From: CAVVST01 sp963750995
GTDB taxonomy: Bacteria; Acidobacteriota; Vicinamibacteria; Vicinamibacterales; UBA2999
Assembly (NCBI GenBank): GCA_963750995.1
Contig: CAVVST010000003.1
Coordinates: 186,001 to 250,000 of the forward strand
Reading direction: 5' to 3'
Length of the DNA: 64,000 nucleotides
Part shown: positions 8,419 through 18,200 of the stretch, piece by piece
Layout: every line of letters starts with the position of its first letter
Position numbering within the stretch: position 1 is the stretch's first letter
The notes under the pieces: generated by a model
Seen by the model: the letters and a program-made list of their open reading frames with translations, nothing else
Told to the model about the DNA's origin: nothing
The model's database searches: none
Position numbers and translations under genes: made by a program

Positions 8419-9237
8419 CTATTGACGCGGCAGGCTGATGTTGATGGGCGAGGTCTGGGCGGCCGCGACGTTCACCTCCGCCATGTAACTGCGATAGCCG
8501 TCCTTGCGTGCTTCAACGCGATGGGTTCCCGGAGCCACCTGGATGACCAGCGACTGGTCGGTCTGCGGCCCTTGCCACCGCTCACCGTCGATCAGGATCT
8601 CCGCGTCCGCCGGCTGGACGCGTATCGCAATCGCACCGAAGTTCGCGTCGCCGCGGATCGATGACTCGGGCCCCGCCGATACCGCCGCGCCACGCGGCGC
8701 CAAATCCGGTCGCGGCGCCGCGACCGGACGTGGCTCGCCCGTCTCACCCGCGGCAAGCGATTCCATCGTGTGACGGATGCGGAAGGTGCCGCCATCCTGG
8801 AGAAAGATCTTCTGCCTCACGCTCCTGTGTCCCTCCAGGTACAGCGTGACGTCGTGTTCTCCCCGCTGCAGATTGAGATGCTGAAACATGCCGTCGAAGT
8901 CGTCGACGGTACCCGCGTAGTAGCCATCCACGTAGACCTCCGTCTCACGCGGAGAGACCTGCAGCCGGAGCGAGGCGGTGTCGGCGGACGCAGCACCGTA
9001 CACGTACGGCGGGTACCAGCCAAACGGATAGGGATACCACCACGGGTCGTAGAACGGATCGTAGAAGGGCGACAGGAACAGCGGTCGATAGTAAGCGCCG
9101 ACAACGACGCCGCCGACGCGGGGGGCAACAGCGCGCCGCACGGCGGGACGCCGCTGTGCGTGCGCGTCCTGGACTGGAAACACGGTGACAAGGACCGCGG
9201 CGGCAGCCAGCAGCGGCAGCGTGCGAACAATTTTCAT
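8419..9237 (-). CDS. Secreted protein with two PEGA domains
   Basis: The start is the ATG at 9237 (M-K-I-V-R-T-L-P), not the longer open frame to 9414, because it begins a textbook signal peptide ending in D-A-H-A-Q. A basic region and a Tyr/Pro-rich segment (residues 55-85) follow. Then come a first PEGA domain (S-P-R-E-T-E-V-Y-V-D-G-Y-Y-A-G, about residues 95-170) and a second (A-D-A-E-I-L-I-D-G-E-R-W, about residues 205-270). PEGA domains are small beta modules of surface and envelope proteins. It heads a two-gene operon with the envelope protein at 7775. A palindrome about 90 bp upstream may be its operator. Confidence 0.8.
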   Translation of the reverse strand: MKIVRTLPLLAAAAVLVTVFPVQDAHAQRRPAVRRAVAPRVGGVVVGAYYRPLFLSPFYDPFYDPWWYPYPFGWYPPYVYGAASADTASLRLQVSPRETEVYVDGYYAGTVDDFDGMFQHLNLQRGEHDVTLYLEGHRSVRQKIFLQDGGTFRIRHTMESLAAGETGEPRPVAAPRPDLAPRGAAVSAGPESSIRGDANFGAIAIRVQPADAEILIDGERWQGPQTDQSLVIQVAPGTHRVEARKDGYRSYMAEVNVAAAQTSPINISLPRQ

Positions 9238-9324
9238 CAGTGGCACTCCTCGTGATACGCGATCACGGCGCCGGCGGAGGCAACGGTCGTACCACGCGGG
9301 CCTCGATGCGAAATTGTTGTCACC

Positions 9325-9337
9325 CAACAACTTGTTG
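9325..9337. promoter_or_regulatory. Palindrome upstream of the PEGA operon
   Basis: A perfect 13-bp inverted repeat, CAACAACTTGTTG, with a further TTGTTG half-site at 9314. It lies about 90 bp upstream of the start at 9237. An operator is possible; no -10/-35 pair can be assigned. Confidence 0.3.
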
Positions 9338-10282
9338 CGTGAGCGGTCGTGACGTCGCTGTCGTCCACTCAGGACAGGCGTCGTGACGGCAGGACAAATC
9401 GCGTCGACGCACATCGAGATGTGGCAAAAGTGTGGCGACCGGCACGATCAGAAGCGACGGTGAGAAAACTTGCCCCGGGCTGGCAAATGACGGGCCCAGG
9501 CCGATGAAGCGGCACGTTTCGGGCGACCACGGCGTCGAAGCGTGCCGGAGATCGCCGTGCCTTGGCAGAAGGCCTGGTACTTGCTCGACGTTGCCTCCAG
9601 GCATGACGCCATCAGCGTCACGATGAACGGCGTCAGGACCCACCGGCCACGGTGACGGTGGTGCGCGGGTCGCGGAACTGCGCCCTCGACAGTTCCTCGA
9701 CATCCGGGCGATCCTCTTGCCGAAGTGGCAGGACACCGATCGTGATCTCGACGACGTCGCCGCGGTCATGCGCGACGCCGGAGACGACGTGCTGGTGCGC
9801 GAGAATGGCCTCGGATGGGCGAATCGACGGCCTGCTGCGAACCAAGTGCATCCGCGCCGACGGCGACCCAGCCGGGTCCGGAGACGTTCGAAGAGCTGGT
9901 CGGACCCTCGTCGCGTCGTGATCCGAATCCGACCGAGGATCCTGGTGGACCTGACAAAGCTGGACGCCGCGTCGCGGAATTGACAAGACGCTCGGTGGCT
10001 CTGGCGCTGACCCTTTCACGAGCCGAATCTCGGTATGTCGGATCCCGACGACGCCGTCGGTCTGCTTGGCCGCTTCGGCGCCATCGACCGTCCATGGCGA
10101 GGTCCCGCGTGCAGGCCGCGTCAGGAACCGCCGGATGTGGCCGTGATGTCTTATCGGGCTGACGGGCGCTTGCGACTGACACGTAGGCTAGTGGTTCTCC
10201 GACGGCCGTTTGAGCTGACGCAGGACGGATTCCGTATTGCCACGCGGGTTCCGGCACAAGTGTTGTCAGCCCGATTGGCTGC
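9338..10282. other. 945-bp stretch without a supportable gene
   Basis: All frames are short or have shadow-like composition. The best-looking stretch (+ strand, about 9665-9830, reading R-Q-F-L-D-I-R-A-I-L-L-P-K-W-Q-D) has plausible codon use but no start, no recognisable family and no extension on either side. It could be a gene relic. Confidence 0.5.
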
Positions 10283-11542
10283 ATGCGCGCGCGGCTCCAT
10301 TACGCCTGGATCGTCGCCCTCGTCACCTTCGTCGTTCTGCTCGTCACGGCGGGGATCCGTGCCACGCCCGGCGTCCTGATGATCTCGCTCGAAGGCGAAT
10401 TCGGATGGAGCCGGGCCGTCATCTCGGGCGCCGTCGCGATCAACATCGCGCTGTTCGGCTTGATCGGCCCATTCGCGGCGTCGGTGATGGATCGCTGTGG
10501 ATTGCGGCGGGTCGTCCTGTGCGCGGTTGCGCTGCTGGGTATCTCGGTTGCGCTCACCACCCGCATGCAGAACCAGTGGCAGTTCACGCTGCTGTGGGGC
10601 GTGCTCGTCGGCACCGGCACCGGCGTGACCTCGATGGTGCTCGCCGCCATCATCGCAAACCGCTGGTTCGACGAGCGCCGCGGCCTGGTGCTCGGTGTGC
10701 TGTCGGCAGCCAATGCGACCGGGCAGCTCGTGTTTCTGCCGGTCCTGGCATCGCTGGTCGCGACGAGCGGCTGGCGCACCGCCGCTCTGCTGGTCGCGGG
10801 AGCTGCCGCCCTCGTCTTCATCGTCGTGTTCCTGTTCATGCGCGACCGGCCCGAAGATCTCGGGCTGCTGCCGTACGGACGGGCGCCGGGCGCAAGTTCC
10901 GAGCGGGCCCGCGCGATGGCGCCGATCGAGGCGTTACGCCATGCGGCCCATTCACGCGCTTTCTGGATCCTGGCGGGCACCTTCTTCGTGTGCGGGGCGA
11001 GCACGAACGGACTGATCGGCACGCACCTGATCGCGGCGTGTCATGACTACGGGATTCCGGAGGTCCGCTCGGCGCAGCTGCTCGCGATGATGGGGATCTT
11101 CGACATCGTCGGCACGACAGCCTCGGGCTGGTTGACGGACCGCTACTCCAGCCGCCATCTGTTGTTCGGCTACTACACGCTGCGGGGGATCTCGCTTCTG
11201 TTCCTGCCGCTCACACTGCAGGACGGCGGCGGGGGCCTTGCATGGTTTGCCGTGTTCTATGGCCTCGACTGGATCGCGACCGTGCCGCCCACCGTGCGTC
11301 TCACCAGCGAAGCCTTCGGCCGCGAGAATACCGGCGTGATCTATGGATGGATTGGCGCGAGCCACCAGCTCGGCGCATCGATGGCCGCGTTCGGCGCCGG
11401 CGCGATCCGGACGATGCTCGGCAATTACCAGGCCGCGTTCTGGATCGCCGGCGTGTTATGCATGGTGGCGGGCGTGTCGTTTCTCACCATCGGCCGCCGC
11501 ACGTTCAGGGCGCCTTCGGCCGTTGCGCTGACACCCGCCTGA
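10283..11542 (+). CDS. MFS transporter, monocarboxylate/oxalate-formate-like
   Basis: A 419-residue protein with 12 predicted membrane segments and a cytoplasmic loop after segment 6 (near M-R-D-R-P-E-D-L-G-L-L-P-Y-G). The N-terminal Y-A-W-I-V-A-L-V-T-F-V, the G-V-L-M-I-S-L-E-G-E-F-G-W-S-R segment and the D-R-x-G-x-R-R loop between segments 2 and 3 (M-D-R-C-G-L-R-R) are typical of the MCP/OFA branch of the MFS. Such proteins exchange small organic anions. The substrate is not visible. The end is 23 bp from the lipid-kinase-like gene, so the three genes from 10283 to 13264 may be one transcript. Confidence 0.88.
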   Translation: MRARLHYAWIVALVTFVVLLVTAGIRATPGVLMISLEGEFGWSRAVISGAVAINIALFGLIGPFAASVMDRCGLRRVVLCAVALLGISVALTTRMQNQWQFTLLWGVLVGTGTGVTSMVLAAIIANRWFDERRGLVLGVLSAANATGQLVFLPVLASLVATSGWRTAALLVAGAAALVFIVVFLFMRDRPEDLGLLPYGRAPGASSERARAMAPIEALRHAAHSRAFWILAGTFFVCGASTNGLIGTHLIAACHDYGIPEVRSAQLLAMMGIFDIVGTTASGWLTDRYSSRHLLFGYYTLRGISLLFLPLTLQDGGGGLAWFAVFYGLDWIATVPPTVRLTSEAFGRENTGVIYGWIGASHQLGASMAAFGAGAIRTMLGNYQAAFWIAGVLCMVAGVSFLTIGRRTFRAPSAVALTPA

Positions 11543-11565
11543 CTTCGGCGGCTCAGAGGTATTAC

Positions 11566-12455
11566 ATGGCTCGGATCGCCGTCGTCGTGAACGCGGGATC
11601 GGGAACCGGCGATCGCCACGACGTCGCCGATCGCATCGCTCCGCGCATTTGCCGTTCACGGGGTCGAGCCCTCCCTGGCGGTGGTCCCTGGCGGTGAGGT
11701 TGGCGACGCAGCGCGGCGCGCGCTGCAGGAGGGTGCATCCATCGTCGTCGGCGGCGGCGGTGACGGCACCGTCAGCACCGTCGCATCGGTGCTCGCCGGA
11801 ACCGGGAGTTCCGCTTGGCATCCTCCCGCTTGGCACCTTGAACCATTTCGCCAAGGACCTGCGCATTCCGCTGGACTTCGAGGCAGCGGTGCAGGCAGTC
11901 GTCGCCGGCCACTCTGCTGCGGTCGACCTCGGAGAAGTCAACGGTCGGTACTTCATCAACAACGCGAGCCTGGGCATCTACCCACGCCTCGTCCGGGAAC
12001 GTGAGAAGGAGCAGCGTGCCGGGCGCGCAAAGTGGAAGGCGCTTGCGGTTGCCGCCGTGCGCACCTGGCAGCAGTACCGTCACGAGCACGTCATCGTGAA
12101 CAACGGCGATCAAGCGTGGAAGGTCCGAACACCCTTCGTCTTCGTCGGCAACAACGAGTACGAACTCGAGGGCTTCCAGGCGGGACGACGCCAGCGACTG
12201 ACGGACGGACGCCTCCAGGTGTGCACAGCGCCCGAGATGACGCGCAGGGAGCTCGTTCGCGTGGTGGCGGGAGCCTTCACCGGCCGTTTGCGGGCAGCGG
12301 ACCATTTCGAGTCGCTGTGCGCGACGGAGTGCTCCATCGAGGCGCGCTCCTCGAGTCAGGGCGTGACCCTCGACGGCGAGCTGTATGTGATGACGATGCC
12401 GCTGCGCTTCAGGAGCCGTCCCGGCATGTTGCGCGTGATAGTGCCGGCGTCATGA
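11566..12455 (+). pseudogene. Diacylglycerol kinase-family protein, broken by two frameshifts
   Basis: Three consecutive frames give one protein: M-A-R-I-A-V-V-V-N-A-G-S-G (11566-11640), then A-F-A-V-H-G-V-E-P-S-L-A-V-V-P-G-G and the nucleotide-binding G-G-G-G-D-G-T-V-S motif (to about 11800), then G-V-P-L-G-I-L-P-L-G-T-L-N-H-F-A-K-D to the stop at 12455. These are the hallmark motifs of the DAGK catalytic domain (lipid kinase/YegS-like). One extra base near 11641 (a CC) and one near 11803 (a GGG) would each restore the frame if removed. The end overlaps the next start as ATGA. This is either a recent pseudogene or a sequence error. Confidence 0.8.
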
Positions 12456-13264
12456 AGACACTCGTCCATCTCTCGGACCTTCATTTCGGCCGGGTCGATC
12501 GGACGGTGGCCGATGCCCTGGCGGAGTTGATTGCGCGCCTCGGCCCGCAGGTCGTCGCCGTGTCGGGGGACCTGACGCAGCGCGCCAGGCGCTCGCAGTT
12601 CCGCGAAGCGCGGCGGTTCCTGGATTCGTTGCCCCAGCCGCGTATCGTGGTGCCGGGCAATCACGACATCCCGCTGTTCAACCTGCCCGCACGAATCGTC
12701 AACCCGCTTGGAGGCTACCGGCGCTACATCACCGATAATCTTCAGCCTCTGCACGCCGACACGGAAATCGCCGTGCTCGGACTGAACACGACGCGCGCGA
12801 CGTCGCTCAAGGGGGGCGCCGTCCAGTACGACGACGTGCCATCCATGTGCGAGGTTCTCGGTCGCCTCAGCGCGGGCGCTGTCAAGATCATCGTCGGCCA
12901 CCACCCGTTTGGCGAGCGGCGTGACGGCAAAGTGCTCGAGGGACGCCCCGATTCGCGCGCGATTGCCCAACTTGCCCGGGCCGGGGCGGACGTCTTTCTT
13001 ACCGGCCATCGTCATCTCAGTTACACCGGTCATACGGCCGAGCGCTACGACATCAGCGGCCGCGCCGCGGTCGTGGTGGAGGCGGGGACCGCCACGTCCA
13101 CGCGCACGCGCGGCGAAGCCAATGCGTTCAACCTGCTCCACATCGGCTCCGGACACGTGGTAGTTGAGCGCTTCGAATGGCAACCAGCAAGCCGACTGTT
13201 CGCGGTGGCCGATGCCAAACGATTCGAGCGCGGCTCGCACGGCTGGTCGGTGGTCAACGAATAA
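12452..13264 (+). CDS. Metallophosphoesterase (cyclic-nucleotide phosphodiesterase-like)
   Basis: The start ATG at 12452 overlaps the stop of the preceding gene (ATGA), suggesting translational coupling. All five calcineurin-like metal motifs are present: D-L-H (residues 9-11), G-D-L-T (about 39), G-N-H-D (about 69), G-H-H-P (about 150) and G-H-R-H-L (about 188). At 270 residues it fits the CpdA/Icc-like or Rv0805-like group, which hydrolyses phosphodiesters. Coupling to a lipid kinase-like gene hints at phospholipid or phosphoester turnover. There is no signal peptide. Confidence 0.9.
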   Translation: MKTLVHLSDLHFGRVDRTVADALAELIARLGPQVVAVSGDLTQRARRSQFREARRFLDSLPQPRIVVPGNHDIPLFNLPARIVNPLGGYRRYITDNLQPLHADTEIAVLGLNTTRATSLKGGAVQYDDVPSMCEVLGRLSAGAVKIIVGHHPFGERRDGKVLEGRPDSRAIAQLARAGADVFLTGHRHLSYTGHTAERYDISGRAAVVVEAGTATSTRTRGEANAFNLLHIGSGHVVVERFEWQPASRLFAVADAKRFERGSHGWSVVNE

Positions 13265-13303
13265 CGGGGAGGCGAGCCTACTCGATTGTCTCGCAGAGCG
13301 CGG

Positions 13304-15031
13304 TTATTGTTTCGTCGCTGGTGCGAGGCGCAGTTGAACGTCGTGAACGCCGCCGGCCGCGACCGCTGTCTCGGCGCTGGCGGTTCCAGTGCTGTGCGTC
13401 GCGGTCACGAAGTAGCGCCCCGCCGGGAGCGGGAACCGCGGGGGCGCTCGGTACTGGTTGCTCTCGGTGACAAGCTTCCGGTTGCCTTCGGCGTCCCGCG
13501 CGGCGGTATAAACCGCATAAGCGACGCCCCGCGCGAGCGTTTCGCTGCCTCCGCTCAAGACCGCGGTCGGCCGGAGTATGCCGGCGCGAAGGTTCAGCGT
13601 CTCCCGTGTCACGTTGGCAGGCGCGACTTCGATTTCTGCATTTGCGGACGCGCTCCCGTAATCGGCCGTGACAAAGTAGCGTCCAGCCGGGACCGGGAAT
13701 CGCGGCGGGGCTGCATACTGGTTGCTCTCGGTGACGAGCTTGCGGTTGCCTTCGGCGTCCCGCGCGGCGGAGTAGACCTTATACGCCACACCTTGCGCGA
13801 GCGTCTCGCTACCGACGTTCGTCACCGCCGTCAGCAGGAGGATCCCCGCGCGCAGGTTCAGTGTCTGTTGGATCACTCCGGCCGGCGTGATCGCGACCTC
13901 CGCGTTCGCGGATGCGCTCCCGTGCTCGGCCGTGACCACGTAGCGGCCGGCCGGGAGCGGGAACCTCGGGGGGGCTGCGTACTGATTGCTCTCGGTGACG
14001 AGCTTCCGGTTGCCTTCGGCGTCCTGCGCGGCGGCATACACCTTATAGGCCACGCCTACTTCGAGCGCTTCGCCGCCCTCGCCCAGGACCGCGGTCGGAC
14101 GGAGGATGCCGGCGTCGAGATTCAGGATCTGGTGCGTGATCTCGTCGGCGGTCACGTCAACCTCCGTGGTGGCGGAGGCGTTGCCGTGCGTGGCCGCGAC
14201 AAAGTAGCGGCCTGCGGGAAGCGGAAAACTCGGTGGCGGTGCGTACTGATTGCTCTCGGTGACAAGCTTCCGGTTGCCGTCGGAGTCCCGCTCGTTGGTG
14301 TAAACCTGGTAGGCGACGCCTTGCATGAGCGGCTCACTGCCGGCGGCAAGCACAGCGGTGAGCCGGAGACCGGATGCCTCGGCCGATGCACGAGTCGGGG
14401 CAGGCTGTGAAGTCGCGGCAGGCTGTGAACCATCACCGTCGCCGGGGCTCGTGGTCTGATAGACGATGGTCGCGAGAAGTGCCACCAGGAGTGCAACTCC
14501 CAACGACAACTGCACCGTACGCCGGCGACCAGCGAGGACGCCAGTGCTCTCGCGCCGTGCCACGACCTCCTGGGGAGCAACCGCCGCAAGTCCTGGCGCC
14601 TCCGGAACCACGGTTCCCGAGGCCGCGATTCGAGCGGATGGGGCGCCGATGATCGTGGATACGTCGGCGGCCAGCTTCTGGAATGCCTCTGACTCCCTGG
14701 TGCCGTCCCACTCGATCATCCCGGCGGCCTGAATCCGCCCGAAGCCAAGGGGTGGACTGACGTCGTCGATCAGCACGGGGATCAGCACACCGCGCTTACG
14801 GCCCTCGTCCGCCTCTTCGCGAACCCAGCTCGAACCCACCGAGTCCCGCGACCACACGACCACCACGCAGCGCGCGTCGGCGAGCGCATCGGCGATGACC
14901 TGGTCGAAAGTCTTGCCAGCCGGAATGTGTCGATCCCACCATACCGACCAGCCATGCGCGGACAACGCGTCCGCGAGCCGTCGGACGCGCGACCGATCTT
15001 CGCTGGCGTAGCTGATGAAAATGTCGGCCAC
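13304..15031 (-). CDS. TIR-domain membrane protein with four 88-residue tandem repeats
   Basis: The start is GTG at 15031. Residues 1-135 form a TIR domain: D-I-F-I-S-Y-A-S-E-D, then W-W-D at 31-33, and S-S-W-V-R-E-E, where E73 aligns with the catalytic glutamate of TIR NADases. A single membrane helix (about residues 173-193, L-S-L-G-V-A-L-L-V-A-L-L-A-T-I-V) separates it from four tandem units (about residues 222-570). Each unit contains G-V-A-Y-x-V-Y, D-x-x-G-N-R-K-L-V-T-E-S-N-Q-Y, P-L-P-A-G-R-Y and a beta-rich end. The DNA period is exactly 264 bp (anchors at 13453, 13717, 13981, 14245). With TIR inside and repeats outside, it could be a membrane sensor that triggers NAD depletion or signalling. 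It is divergent from the TIR-NB-ARC-WD40 gene. Confidence 0.88.
   Translation of the reverse strand: MADIFISYASEDRSRVRRLADALSAHGWSVWWDRHIPAGKTFDQVIADALADARCVVVVWSRDSVGSSWVREEADEGRKRGVLIPVLIDDVSPPLGFGRIQAAGMIEWDGTRESEAFQKLAADVSTIIGAPSARIAASGTVVPEAPGLAAVAPQEVVARRESTGVLAGRRRTVQLSLGVALLVALLATIVYQTTSPGDGDGSQPAATSQPAPTRASAEASGLRLTAVLAAGSEPLMQGVAYQVYTNERDSDGNRKLVTESNQYAPPPSFPLPAGRYFVAATHGNASATTEVDVTADEITHQILNLDAGILRPTAVLGEGGEALEVGVAYKVYAAAQDAEGNRKLVTESNQYAAPPRFPLPAGRYVVTAEHGSASANAEVAITPAGVIQQTLNLRAGILLLTAVTNVGSETLAQGVAYKVYSAARDAEGNRKLVTESNQYAAPPRFPVPAGRYFVTADYGSASANAEIEVAPANVTRETLNLRAGILRPTAVLSGGSETLARGVAYAVYTAARDAEGNRKLVTESNQYRAPPRFPLPAGRYFVTATHSTGTASAETAVAAGGVHDVQLRLAPATKQ
13380..14345. repeat. 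Coding tandem repeat, four 264-bp units
   Basis: The anchor ACTG(G/A)TTGCTCTCGGTGAC recurs at 13453, 13717, 13981 and 14245, exactly 264 bp apart each time. It encodes the extracytoplasmic repeats of the TIR membrane protein. Confidence 0.95.
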
Positions 15032-15041
15032 AGGTGGCCGA
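15024..15041. promoter_or_regulatory. Palindrome over the TIR gene start codon
   Basis: A perfect 8-bp inverted repeat with a 2-bp centre (TCGGCCAC-AG-GTGGCCGA) overlaps the GTG start of the minus-strand TIR gene. It is a good operator geometry; a translation-blocking hairpin is the alternative. Confidence 0.4.
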
Positions 15042-15126
15042 ATTCTACGTGATCAGCAGCCGATACCTACTCAAGGCAGGACGAGGAACGTAACCAGCTA
15101 GAAGAACAGCCGGGGAATCGACGTGC

Positions 15127-15140
15127 GCCGGCGCGCCGGC
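15127..15140. promoter_or_regulatory. GC palindrome in the divergent TIR promoter region
   Basis: The 14-bp perfect palindrome GCCGGCGCGCCGGC lies between the two divergent TIR genes, about 80 bp before the ATG at 15220. It could be an operator or chance in GC-rich DNA. Confidence 0.3.
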
Positions 15141-15219
15141 TGATAGAGCAGGAGAAGCCGACGGAACCAAGCGTGTGTCGGACTCAACATCCCGTAGAGT
15201 AGTCTCTTCACCGCCTCGC

Positions 15220-18200
15220 ATGGTCTCGCGCCCTGTAGATGCCCCTCGTGCGTTTCTCTCCTACGCCCGGAGCGACGGCGAAGCGTTCGCCTCGGCGCTT
15301 CGAGCACGCCTCGAAACCGAACATCCGGGAGTTTCGCTCTGGCAGGACCGCACGCGGATGGAGGGTGGCGTCGGGTGGTGGAAACAGATCACCGAAGCCC
15401 TCGACCAGGTCGAGTTCTTAGTCATGGTGCTGACGCCGGCCGCGCTCACGTCCGACGTCGCGCGGAAGGAATGGCGGTACGCACGCCAGCAGGGTGTCCG
15501 CGTCTGCCCGGTCATGGGCGTACCGCCGGACCAGCTTGATGTCCGCCAGCTTCCCAGCTGGATGCACAAGGCACATTTCTACGATCTCGATCGCGAGTGG
15601 GCGACCTTCATCGGCTTCCTGAACAGCGCGAAGCGGGACAACCGTGTGCCCTTCATGGCTCCGGATCTGCGCGTCGATTTCGTCAGCCGGCCGAAGGAAT
15701 TCGAGGCGATGTTGTCGGCCCTGCTCGATGCCGACCACGCGAATCCCGTCGTCATCACCACGGCGCTTCAGGGCGCGGGTGGGTTCGGAAAGACGACGTT
15801 GGCAATTGCCTTGTGCCACCACGACGATGTGATCACAGCGTTCGACGACGGAATCTTGTGGGCGACGCTGGGCGAGGCGCCGAAGATCCAGCACGAGCTC
15901 ACAAAGCTGTACGCGGCACTTACCGGCGAGCGGCCTTCGTTTCTGGACATCGACGACGCGGCCATCCATCTCGCCGAGCGCCTGGATCAGAAGAACTGCC
16001 TCATCATCATCGACGATGTGTGGGATGCCAATCACGTCGTCCCGTTCCTGCGCGGTGGAAAACAGTGCTCGCGGCTGATCACGACGCGACGGCTCGACGT
16101 CATTTCCGAGACGCGCGCCCAGTGGATTTCGGTCGACGAAATGACGGCCGATCAGTCGATCGAGCTCCTCAAGGCGAGACTGCCCTTTCCCGCCGACGCG
16201 GCCCCGTTGCGCGCCCTGGCGCGGCGTCTCGGCGAGTGGCCGCTTCTGCTGAAACTGGCCGCGTCACAGCTGCGCGAGCGCCTCGATCGTGGCGATTCAT
16301 TCGAGGGGGCGCTCGCCTACGTTAACGTGGCGCTCCAGAGGCGCGGACCGGTTGCGTTCGATCGCGCCAATGCCACGGAACGCAGCGATGCGGTCGGCCG
16401 GACCGTTCGCGCGAGCCTGGAACTGCTGTCGCCAATCGATCGCACACGATGCGCCGAGCTGGCGATATTTCCCGAAGGCATCATGGTGCCGCTGAGCGCC
16501 ATCCGTGCGCTGTGGCAATTGGACCAGTTCGAGACCGAGGAGACCGTGCAGCGCCTGGATGCGGCCGCGCTGGTTGATTTCGACCTGAAGGTTGGCGCCA
16601 TCCGTGTGCACAATGTGCTGCAGGAATATCTCCGAACCGAGCTGACGAACGTCCCCGCCATTCATGCGCGGCTTGTGAATACCGGCTGGCCGGATCGCTA
16701 TTCCCTTCCGGACCACTATGCCTGGCGCTGGCTCAGCTGGCACCTGCTGCAAGCAGCGGATCGTGAGCAACTGCGAGTGCTGCTGGGCGATTACAAATGG
16801 ATCGACGCGAAGCTGCGTCGGACCGACGTGCAGGCACTGTTGCTGGATTTCGATCTGCTCGACGATCGCGGTGAGCTCCGAGCCGTCCACGACGCCATCC
16901 GGCTCGCGTCGCACGGGTTGGCCCGCGACCCGGAGCAGCTGGCGGCGCAACTGATCGGTCGTCTCCCCACCGGGCAATCGTCAACCGTCGACAGGATCGT
17001 GGCGGATGCAGCGCGTCTATCGCGCAGGCCCTCGTTGAGGCTGCGACACACCTCGTTGACGCATGCCGGGGGTGCTCTGAACGGCATCCTCAAGGGGCAC
17101 ACGGGCTCGGTTGAGGCAGTGGCCGTCTCGGCCGACGGCTCAACTCTCCTGTCAGGAGCGGCTGATTGGACACTGCGAGTCTGGGACATCGGCGCCGGCC
17201 GCAACGTGAAAACGCTGACCGGTCATACCGGTCCGGTCCTGTGCGTCGCTTTCACGGCGGACAGCCGCCTGGCGGTTTCTGGTTCCGAGGATCGCACGGT
17301 TCGTGTGTGGGACGTGGAAGATGCCCGGGAACTGCACGTGTTTCGCGGGCACACGGGCGCCGTTCACGGCGTGGCGATCTCTCCCGATGGGCGATCGATC
17401 GCGTCGATTTCCGAGGACAAGACCGTTCGCCTCTGTGAGCTGGCCACCGGAAAGGGACGCGCCCTGTTCACCGGGCATTCGCATCAGGCGCGAGCGCTCG
17501 CATGGATGCCGGACGGAGAGCACATCGTGTTTTCCCCGGGGGACGACGCCGTCGTCGTCATGAACGTGGCGGACGAGCGAATCGTGACTTTCTGCCGGGG
17601 TCACGACAGCATCGTGCGAGCGGTCGTCGCGGCTCCCGACGGCCGGCGCATTCTCTCGGGCTCCGCCGACCGCACCGTGCGGCTGTTCGACGCGATCAGC
17701 GGAGAACAACTCGGCCGCTTCGACGGCCACGTTGACCAGGTCGAGTGTGTCGGGATGACGAAGGACGCCCGCATCGGCGTCTCAGGGGCGCTGGACGGCA
17801 CGCTTCGAAGCTGGGACCTGGAGACGATCGCTCCGATCGCCGTCTTTGAGGGGCACGCCAGCTTCGTGCGGAGCCTCGCGATCACGCCCGACGACGCGCG
17901 CCTCATCTCGGGATCCGCCGACAAGACCATTCGACACTGGACCTTGGACCGCCGTCCGGTCGTGCCGCACGACACGGCCAGGGCGGCGCCCGTTGCGGTG
18001 CTGGCGATCTCGGCGAACGGCCTCCGCGCGGTCAGCGCGGCGCGAGAGAGCGTCATGTCGGTCTGGGACGTCGAGCGCGGCGCGATTACCCGAACGCTCG
18101 CCGGACACGAACCGTTAGCCCTCAGGAAAACGCCGCGGACACGCCTGTCCGGACTGGTGACGGCGGTGAACCTGTCCGAGGACGGAAGCCGCGCCGTCAG

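Noticed and set aside
9633..10019. 128-residue minus-strand ORF in the gene-free region
   Set aside because: No start context, no domain, and the opposite strand has equally long frames; nothing favours it as a gene.
13380..14345. Regular repeats as a CRISPR array
   Set aside because: Units are 264 bp, coding and contiguous, with no spacer structure and no cas genes nearby.
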